This document shows, in pieces, positions 1-11,040 of a stretch of 64,000 nt of DNA. Within the stretch, counting starts at the first letter, position 1. Each line of letters begins with the position of its first letter. The stretch spans positions 20,522,001 to 20,586,000 of the forward strand of contig CM114273.1 of the NCBI GenBank assembly GCA_050084515.1. The letters run 5' to 3'. The position numbers were made by a program, and so were the translations under genes. The DNA comes from Blasia pusilla (Eukaryota; Marchantiophyta; Marchantiopsida; Blasiales). The notes beneath the pieces are model-generated. The model was not told the DNA's origin and did no database searches. It worked only from the letters and a program-made list of their open reading frames with translations.

Positions 1-980
1 CATATTGTATCCAGGGTCAAATATCAATGTCATAATTGGAAAGGATTCATATAGAATTTGTTATGTCATGCCGATATAGTAGGGAAATGATTGAGAAATC
101 TGCTATCCGGAAGTTAAAAACAAGTGGTACCTTGATACAAGTGGTTCTCAAAACTCCGTTGGCGTGCGGCGTGCCATGGAAGTGGAATCACAAGGATAGA
201 GAGGTCATCATATGACATGTCATGGAATCATCAAAATGAAAATCTTCAATGTCAAAAGTAGAGAATCTCTACTATAATATTATTTGTGTAGTACTTAAAA
301 AAAAAAGCTTTCTAAAAGAAGAGAGAAAGTTTTTTAATCCTCACTTACAAATTTTCAAGAGAAGAATTACGTTTTTTTTCCTTGATCTTGTTTCATCCAG
401 AAAAGCAGGGTTCGAGGCTATAAAAGCATAAGCATACACTAGTTTTGAATTGCCCGCGTGTGTGATGCAGTTTGGATCGTCATGATCCAAACTGTTTATG
501 TGGATCTTCTTTTGAGTTCACCGAAATAAATAGCATTCTTAATTTCACAAAGGTAGGAAAATGATACCCAAGTTAACCCAACCGGAAAGGAATTCAGATC
601 TCACTTAGTTCGGCACGGGCGTTACGAGACTCGTTTTGAAACCGAGTTGTTTGGGGTTCACTCAAGGACTGGGTAAAAGAGAAAAGTCGTTGAAAGACTT
701 CTTCCCAGATTTCTTCCCAGATTTCTTGGCATAATCCCCGGGACGAACCCTTATGTCTCCGCCTAGATCCCAAAGTCTTACAACTCGTTCCAAAGTCCTA
801 CGTCCGTCGCGCAGTTTTCTTGCCAACGTCCTTGTGGTAAGAGAGGAGACCACCGCGTAAGACCGTCCACCCCATCCTCCCGCAATAAGACCGACTGACC
901 CAGGTTTTGGTCCCGCCGTCGCGAGTGCTGTGTCAACCATACGCGCTTCGAAATAATGAACGGCATGCGGTGACGGCGTC
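1..980. other. Intergenic DNA, no gene seen
   Basis: AT-rich sequence with short open frames only. I see no recognisable domain, RNA gene or repeat in this stretch. The frames between about 660 and 1130 on the minus strand run into the inverted-repeat unit that begins at 981. Confidence 0.5.
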
Positions 981-1787
981 TATTAGGGCCACTCACTGCC
1001 GGAGTTGGGAGGCCCCCAGAAGTCGTGGCAACAGCGAATGCCCGTTCGAAGAAACGGGTATCTACACACCGTTCCCGATTTTGTAAACGGCGATTTCTAG
1101 AGAGATTTTTGTCCTCTTCGGACGATATCAATTTTTTAAATTTGTTTGTAAGAAATTATCATTATTTTTCAATAAAATCCACTCGTATGAATTTCCTCCG
1201 TCCCCGTATTTGTTTCCCGTCCGAAGGATATGAGTGGCCCTATTAGGGCCACTCATATCCTCCCAAAAATTCCCGTGTAGTCCACACGAATGGACTTTGT
1301 TGAATGATAATTTTTTTATAAACAATAATTTAAAAATTGGTATAGTCCGAAAGAGGACAAAAATTTCTCTCGGACGTCCCTTAAAATTGCCGTTCCCAGA
1401 AACGGGAGCCGTGTGTAGGTACCCGTTTCTTCAAACAGGCATTGGCCGTTGCCACGACTCCCGGGGGCCTCCCAACTCCAGCAGTGAGTGGCCCTATTAA
1501 GGCCATTTATTTCCTTCCGACGGGGAAGAAGTTCCGAGAGGGAAGAAATTGTCGTTCAGTCCACACGGGTGGGCTTTCTTTAAAATAATAGTAATTTATA
1601 AAAAAAAAATTTTTTTAATTTCATATCATCTAAAAGATGACAAAAATCTCTTTCGGATATTCCTAAAAAATCCCGTTTATACAAACGGCACACCTGTTTA
1701 GGTACCCGTTTTTTCAGATGGGGATTTGTCGTGGCCAAAGCTCTCGTGGGCCTCTGAACTCCGAAGTTGAGTGGCCCTATTAGGGCT
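981..1787. repeat. Three-unit palindromic repeat array (MITE-like)
   Basis: Three copies of a roughly 260-bp unit lie next to each other. Unit A (981-1240) is the inverted counterpart of unit B (1246-1508), and unit C (1509-1787) repeats B in the same orientation with more divergence. Shared landmarks in order are a GGCCCTATTAGGGCC-type boundary, a block with GGACAAAAAT, a TACCCGTTT block and a block ending near GTGGCC. The units meet at copies of the same self-complementary boundary. This is the structure expected of a terminal-inverted-repeat element that has inserted into or beside itself. No transposase is visible, so it is non-autonomous if mobile. Confidence 0.7.
1226..1260. repeat. Perfect palindrome at centre of inverted units
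   Basis: Two perfect 17-bp arms, GGATATGAGTGGCCCTA and its complement, are separated by one base. They form the hinge between inverted units A and B of the array. Confidence 0.85.
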
Positions 1788-4007
1788 CCTCAATAGGGTT
1801 CCATTGGGCCTTTGACTACTTCCTCTATCTCTCCTAATATCATGTTTGTTTCATCATCTCCGGCCCTTCGAGAGGGTCCCTTAAGAGAGGTAGGACACTT
1901 GGAGGTTGGATGCAAGAGGGGAAAAAAGGGAGAATTTGTAAGGGAAGTAACTAGTGTAAGTATGTGAGAAGCATAGGTTTAAATTAATTCTACTAATTAA
2001 TTTTCAAAGTTTTCAAGTGTCATTTAAAATTAATTTTGAGTGATTTTATTGGTTTATAAAATCAGAATATTATTGGTTGAAAATGCCAACTGTCAAGATG
2101 AGAGAAGTTTGCATAATGAAAAGGCACCCTCCAATAATAATATAGATTAATTAGTGAGTGTGCAATCCCTATAGAGGTCTCCTTGACATCATCAACAGAT
2201 CTGAATCAATGTCTGGGAAAAATCTGGGTTGCATTTTAACTCAACCATCAAAGTTTTATTTCCATATTTTAATTTCCAAGTAAAAATTGATTGAAAACAC
2301 AAGGTTCCTTCGCATATTATATCAAAGAGTCCACCAGAATTGGAAAGATTTTAAGAATTACCAAAAATATACCAATAATCTAGTTTTTTTGGGGATGTGG
2401 ACACATATCCACATCCCCAAAAAACCTCTCTTCGGATCGGAGAGGGCATTAAGAAGCACCCTATGAAAGTCTCCCCTAATAACAAACATTAATGGGAGCT
2501 TATTAACAAATGTCGATTTACACGACGGAAATACACTAGAGTTGATGCGCTAGAAAGTCTACTTGGCCAAGAGGAGAAAAGAAAAGGTAACTTATGAGGG
2601 TTGTAAAGAAAAAATTACAAGTCAGAGATGGCATCATTCTTAGATTTGAAATCCACAATATATATTCAGTGAGGAACTCTGTGGGGTTTATGGGAGTAAT
2701 TTTGTGTTACCATGGACATCAGGGGTTTTTATAGGGCATTTTTAACTCTTACATCTCGTCTCTCACATCCATGTCCATATAATTTTTTCTCAAGTTTGTA
2801 GTGTATGGTGGTGAGAGAGGAGGCAGATGCGCACGCGATTGGATCTTGGTGTGCTCTCAATATTTGTGAGACTCACAACAACAACTATTTCGACTATTTC
2901 TTCCACAACATCCCTTAAAACTAGGGATGTCAAGAACAACTATGACACATTGCAAAGTCAAAAGTCCTACAATGTAGGAATGACCCATCTGGATTTTACA
3001 ATCAAAGACATAGGAGATGTTCGGATTCTCACATTGTGGTTTATGAGACACCCTAAGAACCCCTTGCATCTCTTATATCAAAAGATTATTCAGTTACATC
3101 AATGTAGGCCTATTCGTATCTTATTCGCAGAGTTTCACATGGAAACATTATGTGTCCATAGACTTATGTTAATCGAATTCCATCCTATGGAAGGACTTTT
3201 CTATGTAGGCCCCACCTCCCTCATTTCTCCCCCCATTTTATTCAGGTGGTTAAAAAAAAAGTTCTATTAAACAATACCGTAACCTTCTTGTGAGAAATCC
3301 ACTTCACTATGACAAGGAAAGGTAAGAATACTCCAAGAAGGGAAGAAATTAAGAAATGAAAAAAGAAAAGGGTTTGTTCATGTCCAACATGGAAGGCTTT
3401 ACATCTTCATAGAGTGAGGAAATTATACCAAGGAAAATAAGGTGAGTTACGGCCCTCCAAAAGTTGACCAATTTATTGTCAAAAATCCATATTTCCCTAC
3501 ACTAGAGTATGCCAAGATGCTTAATTGTTTAAGCATTGGTTACTTTTCGGAGCAAATGTTCTTGCAACCCCCTATTGTTCCTACAGCGTACTCGCATCTT
3601 GTAGATCCTATGAGGGTGCCTCAACACATCTTATTCTTGGACATGACCACTGTGTGTAATAACGATCTCATATTCTTGTTTATCTCTTTAAAAATGCTCT
3701 CCTTTCAATGATCCGCTTGCTTCGTTGGGTCATCTGATCACTCATCAATTTCATCAAGTCCATCATCTAGACATAGAAGGCCGGGTCACTTGAGTTTGGA
3801 GCCGAAGGCCCCGCGGAAATATTCACGTCTAGGACATCCTCATGTCGGGGACTTCGCGCTTTGGGAGTCGCTATCTCCTCCTCTGGCTTGTGGTCAGTCA
3901 TTGATGCGTCTCTCGTCTTTTTAGCTTGACTCACGACTTCCTTGGTTCTTTACCCTTGGTTTTCATTCTCGAGTACTCGCCTTCTCAAATCTCCTCATTG
4001 TCTCTTG
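1788..4007. other. Intergenic DNA with short hairpin, no gene seen
   Basis: AT-rich sequence. The longest open frame (2827-3270, plus) has low-complexity codon use and no domain I know. Around 3770-3960 the sequence resembles the region just downstream of the PHD finger at 54.1-54.2 kb (a shared AGAAGGCCGGGT block), so part of it may be old retroelement DNA. This last point is weak. Confidence 0.35.
2385..2424. repeat. Short inverted repeat
   Basis: Perfect 17-bp arms (TTTTTTGGGGATGTGGA and its complement) flank a 6-nt loop. It looks like the end-to-end stem of a tiny foldback element rather than a transcription terminator, given the plant context. Confidence 0.7.
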
Positions 4008-4626
4008 TGTCGTGCGCATACATATTGCTACACAACATACATTGTTGGTCACATCTACACCACACAATACCGATCTTCCCCACACACGGGTAGATCCACA
4101 CATGTACATAAATCAACTCATACATATACATCGAGATCACACAACAAAAATAAAGAGTAGTAAAAATGGCACACCCGGCCTAAAACTACACTCCTCAATC
4201 TACATCAACATATTGAGCCTCGTCCACCCTGTGCTATCAAGGAATCCGGACGCTAGCACCCTAGTCCTATCTCACACACATACAAGAGAGGTGCTCCAAT
4301 GACCCATGAGAAAGATGGCTTAGGGAAGCCATCTTCCTATCTTATATAGGGTTGGGAAGAGCCAAAAGGCTCTTCCCCTTAAAAAAAAAAGCTATCCTCT
4401 TGATTACTTGCGCGTACAGGTTACCAGGGGCGGGTGACCTGGTCAACAAGTCACCCGGCTGTGAAAGACCTCAACAGGAAAGTTTTGGGAAGCGACGTTC
4501 CTGACACAATGGACCTATCCTCAACCTCATCCAAGACCGTGGGACAAAGTTACACTCAAGATAGTCCGATGGCTCCTACGCCCTATCCACGATAGATCTC
4601 GGCCTATCAGCTACTCATATGTGACA
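4008..4626 (-). mobile_element. LTR of the TGTCAC...ACGACA family
   Basis: Read on the minus strand the segment begins TGTCACATATG at 4626 and ends GCGCACGACA at 4008, giving TG...CA termini and a length of 619 bp. Its start and end match the termini of the LTRs near 53 kb, and its body matches 40540-41016 over several hundred bases. It contains a self-complementary AGATGGCTT...AAGCCATCT stretch followed by a TATATAGGG sequence (4333-4356) and a second hairpin AAGAGCC...GGCTCTT. It is followed upstream by a primer-binding-site remnant, so it is probably a 3' LTR. Confidence 0.7.
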
Positions 4627-4740
4627 CTTCCGTTTATCCCTGAGCCTCGAGATCTCCTTGCTATCTTGAGTTATTCTCAAACTTCCAAATCTCCCACGGC
4701 CCCAAGTTGACGCTCACCAAGGATAAGCTCTGATACCACG
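4627..4740 (-). mobile_element. Tiny retroelement interior with tRNA-iMet-type primer site
   Basis: Read on the minus strand, positions 4738-4727 give TGGTATCAGAGC, the common plant retrotransposon primer-binding site complementary to the 3' end of initiator methionine tRNA. It lies two bases (CG) after a sequence ending GCGCACGACA (at 4741), which is the terminus of this LTR family. The interior continues only about 100 bp before the LTR starts at 4626, with a weak purine stretch just before it. This resembles a TRIM-type miniature element or an element with its coding region deleted. The expected upstream LTR (4741 onward) matches the other LTR only at its last bases. Confidence 0.55.
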
Positions 4741-5900
4741 TGTCGTGCGCCTACTCTCCTTGAACGTAAATTTTTAGTGTTGCGGAAGTGTGCGTTCAGT
4801 AGAACACGCTCTCAATGTTGATTTGCACCCAAATAGTTTGATAAGAGGCTGAGTCAAGAACTCAGACATTTAGAGCGATGGGTCAATCAGCACTCTAATT
4901 GTCTGAGTTCTTGACTCAATCTCTTATCAAACTCAACCTTCCTAGTTTCTCGCTTTACAACACAGGCAAGTCTCTCAAGACTTGGGACATACTTTCTAGT
5001 CGGTTCAAGAACCTCAAACGGCGTTTGCACGCTTGGCAGTCTCAACTGTCAAATGGACCTCCCATAAGTGCCTAAACAAGACTCACTAAAATGAGTCGTG
5101 GGTTGGAATCTAAGTGTGGGTTTCAAAATCCACTACCTTAGATCAGATTTCGGTTTCGAATCCCAACGCCAAACTCTTGTTCCATCTCATGCCCTTGCCA
5201 CCCTTTGGCGCCCATAGTGGGGTTTGGATCCCAAGATTCCTTGGAGACACTCCCCCTTACTAGTACTTCTGAGAATCTCCGCCCTCCCCATAACTTTGGG
5301 GAAAGACCGCAAGGCCCTTCATTTTGACCCTCAACCAAACTCCCCGTACATTTGTTTTCAGAAAATATCTCAGATTGTGCTTGTGCGTTTTCTCAGATCT
5401 TTCGTATGTTGGAACTTGCTTTGCAAAGTCTTTCAAACGCCACCTTACTTCTCCCAAATGAAATTTGGGACTTAATGTTATGGTTCAAAACACAGTCAAA
5501 ACCCCAAACGGTAGTCGCGTTCCAAATGTGGTTCTCACCTCTTTGGCAACCAACCTTCCTAGACTCAACTCATCTCAAGTCTTGGCTCACGTTTGGTCCA
5601 GGTTTCTTGGTTGCGACCATAAATGCATGAAACGCACAAACTCTATTTGCGCTTTTCGTCTCTTGGACTTTTCCAAGAGACCTCTCCAAAGCGCAACCAT
5701 CTTAGCGTGAGCCCGCTAAAGTTCTGATGTTCTACTTGGCGTTCATTTGGTTCTGAGGGTCGTGAAAATTGTTCTCAAGAAATCAAGCAATTTTGAATCC
5801 CCTGCGTGATGGGTAGCCATGGTGAGTGAATATGTTGTTGCATTCTGAAACAGTGGGGAAGATATTATATGGCATATTGTACAGAAAGGGCTTGCACGAT
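4741..5900. other. Repeat-rich intergenic DNA, no gene seen
   Basis: Begins with an LTR-end-like TGTCGTGCGC, then a strong inverted repeat, then sequence with several short open frames on both strands but no domain. May be the diverged partner LTR or leader of the miniature element ending at 4740. Confidence 0.3.
4835..4933. repeat. Inverted repeat, 34-bp arms
   Basis: Arms 4835-4868 and 4900-4933 are complementary with two mismatches (AGTTTGATAAGAG at the outer left, CTCTTATCAAACT at the outer right). The 31-nt loop also contains a short TTAGAG/CTCTAA pairing. Transcription would give a long hairpin. Confidence 0.85.
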
Positions 5901-5904
5901 GCTT

Positions 5905-5982
5905 GCATACTAGGGGTAGTTGGCATAAGTCCCCAATAAGGACAACAAGTCTTGATGAAAATGGTTGTAAGCTAGGGGAAGG
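5905..5982 (+). repeat. 78-bp direct repeat, copy 1
   Basis: Starts GCATACTAGGGGTAGTTGG and matches 6315-6392 with about one mismatch. Both copies encode the same short peptide in frame, but the surrounding frames are short and unrecognised. Confidence 0.85.
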
Positions 5983-6314
5983 GGATACTTCATTCAACCT
6001 CGATCATTGCAATTACTGGGAATTCCAAAACTCATTCATAAATGCTACAAAAAACTTATTTCCACTTCCGGGAGTACCTGAAATATCTATAAGTCCACTT
6101 GACTTATGCCTGAGTTGCTAAAAGAGGAATGCTTGGTCACTGGTGAAATGTTCGAAGCTCTATGTGGGATTTTTTGTTGAAAGGGGTGGGTTGTTACTAC
6201 TGCATGGGTTCTCATGTCCTATGGATATAATAGTGGAAATGTCACAAGTAAGAGATGGATCCAATATGGTTGTAACCTTTGTTGTGAATTCACTAGTATG
6301 CAAACTACTAGTAT

Positions 6315-6392
6315 GCATACTAGGGGTAGTTGGCATAAGTCACCAATAAGGACAACAAGTCTTGATGAAAATGGTTGTAAGCTAGGGGAAGG
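6315..6392 (+). repeat. 78-bp direct repeat, copy 2
   Basis: Near-identical to 5905-5982, 410 bp downstream. In front of it there is a small nested duplication (CTAGTATGCA repeated at about 6292-6318), suggesting a local duplication event. Confidence 0.85.
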
Positions 6393-6399
6393 TGAGTGT

Positions 6400-7620
6400 G
6401 ATGACATTGTCTCACATTATGTTCTGAAGGTAATGTGATATACTAGCACATTGTAAGAAATTCATCGTAGTGATGTAAGGGATGGTACTTAGTATAGTGC
6501 ACAACTCTACCTGTGGTGTATACGAGGTTGCCCAATGTGTCGCTTCCATAAAATCGGGTCCTACTCATAGGATGTAAATTCAATAGTTTGTGCTTCTCAA
6601 AGTAATCAGCAAACATCAAGTTAGAAGGAATTCAAGAAGATGGCAATACAACATAGTAGGGTGTATGCATAGCATAAAAGACTGAAAATAACGGCTTGTG
6701 TGCTTGTGCGAACTCGAGTCCACATAAGTGACTGATTGGGAACAATATATAATTGGGAACTTGAAGGTTTTGATTCCCGCCTCCGTAGAGGATACTTTTC
6801 TAATTAACAATGTACATGATATCATACGCAGTCAAATTTCATTAGGTCCCTCTAGGACGAGGGCCTTTGCCAATTCTATATCTATATTTAGTGCACTTGT
6901 AGGCTTAGATTTAAGTGCGTACTTTATGAGTAAAAGAACCAATCAATGTTGGTTATGTGCTATATTTTCTTGTGCACACCTCATAACAGTAGTACCATTG
7001 GATGGTATGGAACAAAATTTCTATGGTCTACTCTAGGCCCATAGTACCTCCATCGCATGGTCTTGGTATTGATACATGGACACATGTTCATGTTTATATC
7101 AACAGGGAATCCCAACTTACAATATGGGGTGTGGAACTTGGTTCCTTAAGTCATACACAACCCCAGTTTTGCATCTATGCAATTTCTTCATCACTACATA
7201 GGTATGCATCAAGTTGTCAATATGGGAGGATGTAATCTCTTCATGCGCATATTGCAGTATGTATTAAAAAAAATCAGATGTAGTCAAATCCATATCCTTA
7301 TATTTTAACCACAAAATCATGTGGTAGTGTAGACTGCCCCTTCCTTGTAGTTCATAGCATAAGAGGTAGTTAACTACATTCCAAAGTATCTTAGAACCAC
7401 CAAGTATGTAGTCACGGAGAAATGCTTGTAACCAAACATGGAACAACATGGCACACTCCGTGGGTCAATCCCTCTTGGGAAAGTTAGGATTCATTTCACA
7501 TTGCAATTGCTCAATGTCCTCTACTTAAGCCCACCTAGTGTTAGAGAGTTAGTCAAAGATACGTGTAACAAAGAAGTGCGACTTCCCCTATTTCCTTACC
7601 AAGGCCCTAAGATCCCACAA
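6400..7620. other. Intergenic DNA, no gene seen
   Basis: Mixed-composition sequence with short frames only. No domain, RNA gene or clear repeat recognised. Confidence 0.4.
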
Positions 7621-7624
7621 GTGC

Positions 7625-9110
7625 ATGGTTACACAAATACGGAAATGGACATATCCACTGACATGGATTACAATAGGTGGGGCCCACAAATATATTTCAT
7701 GACGGAAAGTAGGGCAAGGCCGAGTGGGGTAATAAGGGGGGAGGGAGTGGGGGTGGAGGGGGGAGAGGGGGGGGGGGGGGAATGGAAAAGTATGGAATAT
7801 GTAGGCAATTGGGCATAGTTGCACAAAATGGACATGGATGGACAAATTTGGACATGCCCACAGATATAAATTGAAAAAGGTGGGGCCCACACTTATGGTT
7901 CATGGTGGAAGTCATAGAAAGGGCACACGGGGCAATCAAGACGGAGGGAGTGAAGGTGGGAGGAGGAAGAAACAAGAAAACGTGGATCACAAAGGCAAGT
8001 TGGGGTGAGAAAAAGGAGGGAGATGGGGCCCATATGAACAAGTCCTTATGTAGGATAGATATGAGTCCATGGACATGGACATGTTCGTGCCATATGCAAT
8101 CTTGATAGGGGCGTCCCAAGATCGGGTCAGGTGAAACCCCTAGACTATGTGCTACACCAGTACTTCCAACTTTAGTATAAACTATATGATTGAGATCTCT
8201 TGTGTGCCACTTGTGAATGAATATGGGAAGCATAAGGATCCCAACGACATGGACAAACGCAATGTTAGATGTTCATTTTCCTCCGTCCACCAGGTTCCAG
8301 GGTAGCAAACACCTAGGTCTATGTCACAAGTTTCACCCCCAAGTTATTCTTGGTGACACCATATTGAAAGAACTATAGTAGTGACACACAATATGCACAT
8401 GAAGACGAAGTTATATCAAATTCAGCCAAACAACTACCTCCATCTTAGAAATTTTACGTATACATCAAGTTATCCAGGATACAACTCACCTCACAAAGTG
8501 CCAAGGACTTTGTTCACGTCTCCAACTTATATGAAATGCAAAATCATAATCTATTAGTAGGTATGTTGGAGGGAATGCTTACGGGATACACGGTTAGATG
8601 TAGAACTACTTACCAAATTTTAGATACATCGTTCATTACAACAAAATTTTCTAGTAATGGTCGGAACTCATGCCGCCTTTTGATTTTTAACCTAGAACAT
8701 AGTATTTATGTTTGTTGATCCAATATGTGGCTAGAAGATTTGCGGACGTGAAGCAATCAGAATTGCTTGCTATGCAAATGCACTACAGGACTATTCTACT
8801 ACCCTGATTAATAGCAAGGAAACAAACAAGGGGAGCCATAAGCATGATTGCACTAAAATGGACAAGTCTACCTCTAGGATGGATATGGAGGGATAAATAT
8901 CGCAAAAGGGGGGCCCACACTTTATATCATAGACATATCGGTGGAAACACACTTTTTCCACAAGTAACCTTGCAACAATGGGGGAGGGAGTGGAAGTGGG
9001 AGGAGGAACAAACGAGAAAGTGTGGATCATGAAGGCAAGTGGGGGAGATGGGGTCCACAAGGACAAGTCACAAGTCCTTCTATAGGATGGACTTAAGTCG
9101 AGGGACATGG
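7625..9110 (+). repeat. Three dispersed copies of a GGGGCCCACA module
   Basis: A module of about 150 bp recurs at roughly 7640-7790, 7815-7965 and 8852-9005. Each has an ATGGACA-rich start, then GGTGGGGCCCACA (or GGGGGGCCCACA), then a GGAGGGAGTGG purine-rich end. After copies 2 and 3 comes a shared tail with GGAGATGGGG, ACAAGTCCTT, ATAGGATG and GGGACATGGAC or similar. The purine run at 7736-7781 is extreme, with an uninterrupted G tract. I take these as diverged copies of a non-coding repeat. Confidence 0.6.
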
Positions 9111-9350
9111 ACTTTGTCCATATGCAACATTGGCCATAAGTGCAGGAATCAAATATATTTTCAAACTAGTGAGGTGCGCTACAAGCAAAAATAAGTCCTC
9201 AAGGAAAAAAAAATGGACTACCCTTTGTTCTTGACATAGCAGGGCAACCATAATTTCAGGGATCAAGGATGTTCTTCAAGGATGAGCAATGCAATAGAGG
9301 TGGAAACGAATTTTCAGAGCTACATTGCAACGTGCATACTTCTATTGCAT

Positions 9351-9400
9351 TGCTTCTATGGAATACATTGCAACATGTTGCAATGTATTCCATAGAAGCA
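9351..9400. repeat. 50-bp perfect palindrome
   Basis: TGCTTCTATGGAATACATTG and five more bases (to 9375) are followed immediately by their exact complement in reverse, with no loop. A related partial sequence (ACATTGCAACGTGCA) lies just upstream at 9322. Confidence 0.95.
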
Positions 9401-11040
9401 CGGGGAGTAGTAAAAGCCTATGTGACTATCCCACTACCTTGAGTCAAAACAAAGAAATAAGATGGTAATATTACACTATGACGCACACATGCATATATAG
9501 CCATGTGAATCGTCTGAAGGAAATTTGAAGCCGTTGAGAAAAAAAGAAACATTGGAGGGCTTTCTACTCTATATCGACCGGACCAGCCATAAGTGCAGAA
9601 AATGGATGTGTTTTCAACTAGTGTGTTGTAGTAATAACACGAATAAGTCGTCAACAAAAAAATGGTTGACTTCCTTTTTTTCTTGAGAGACCAGGGCAAC
9701 CATGAAGCATAACTCCAACAATTGGGGATGTATTTTGTTGATTAACTAGCGGAATGGTATACATTGGAAATCGTTTTGAAGAGAAATAGTGCATCACATG
9801 GCGTCATGCCTAAAAGATCCCTCGCCTGGTGGGAACTGACCAAATCCAAATGCAAAGAAAGAGCCATACAAGGCTATCGAAATGCAGGACTCGAGCATAC
9901 AAGTTCTACACCCCAAATGTCTCTCCATGTGCCTTGGAGAATCACAAGGAGCAGAAAATGCCAGCCAAGTGAAGGTACTGACATATGCGTGTAAGGTTAC
10001 ACCCCACGATCACATGCATATCAAAGACAATGCAGGGAAAAGACGAAAGTATTCTTATTGGATCCATTGTGTGCACTCCTCGCAACAACGTCGCCTACGC
10101 CTTCAACAACAATGTGGTTGTGCCAAATTTATGTAGCACAACCTAGAAAACAACCCAACATTTTATGTGTTGATCGACCGCCATTTCGCGATTTTCGTTG
10201 AGGAGATAGAAAATGAGCTCGACTTGTGTAACATTCATCGACCGAAATGAAAAGAATTTACTCTAAACGCCATTCCCCAGAAGTAGCTCCACGATGCTTA
10301 ATCACACCACAAACCATTTGTTACTTGCATGAGTGAATGACATTACTGATTTTTCTACTGTACACACGAAAATGAAAGCCATCCCATATACCTTCGTCTC
10401 ATTCATGCACGAAAATGGAAAATACTAACTTGATACATGCCCTCTTGCAAAGTGGATCGGATTAAAAACCAAGCATACCCTAATCATCCCATAGCCGGCC
10501 TTCCAAGAAAATAAACGCCCTATCACTAGGCCATCAGCTGTGCACCGTCGATCCCTCACATCGGACCACCCAGATTTTTCGCTCCATGTAAGATGACACC
10601 TGGATGCCCTCCTTGGCTTCGGCATCGCGACCCAACGTGTCGCCAACACTATTCAAAGTCTTGGGGAAAGCTTATTAGAAGGGGCCGTAATTATACCAAC
10701 ATAGTTATTGTGACTGTCCAAGATCACCAAGACCCTCATAACTTACCTTACACCCAAAACTTTTGAGGCCCCTAGAGTCCCCTCATAGTTCAAAAATGCA
10801 AATGAGATTAGTCGAAATTTGGAATGAAATCCATAACTCTAGTGTGACGAAAATGATTTCCATACTTACGCCCATCTATATCATTAAAAGAGATGGAATT
10901 TCAGAACCCCTTCCTCTAGTGATGACACATGAATTTTAACCTGTGTAATAAATGATTAAATTAAGGTAACGAAACTTGAATTCCAATAGCGTGCTTTTAG
11001 TTGGTTTGGATATTTTTCACACCCCTAGTTTTTCTTATGA
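9401..11040. other. Intergenic DNA, no gene seen
   Basis: Short frames only (for example 9764-9994 and 10425-10649), none with a recognisable domain. Confidence 0.4.

Noticed and set aside
5145-5170. TTCGAATCC as a tRNA T-loop
   Set aside because: No cloverleaf could be drawn: acceptor and anticodon stems are absent in the right spacing.
7697-8233. 178-codon minus-strand frame rich in proline
   Set aside because: It is the complement of the G-rich repeat modules; the proline runs come from simple sequence.
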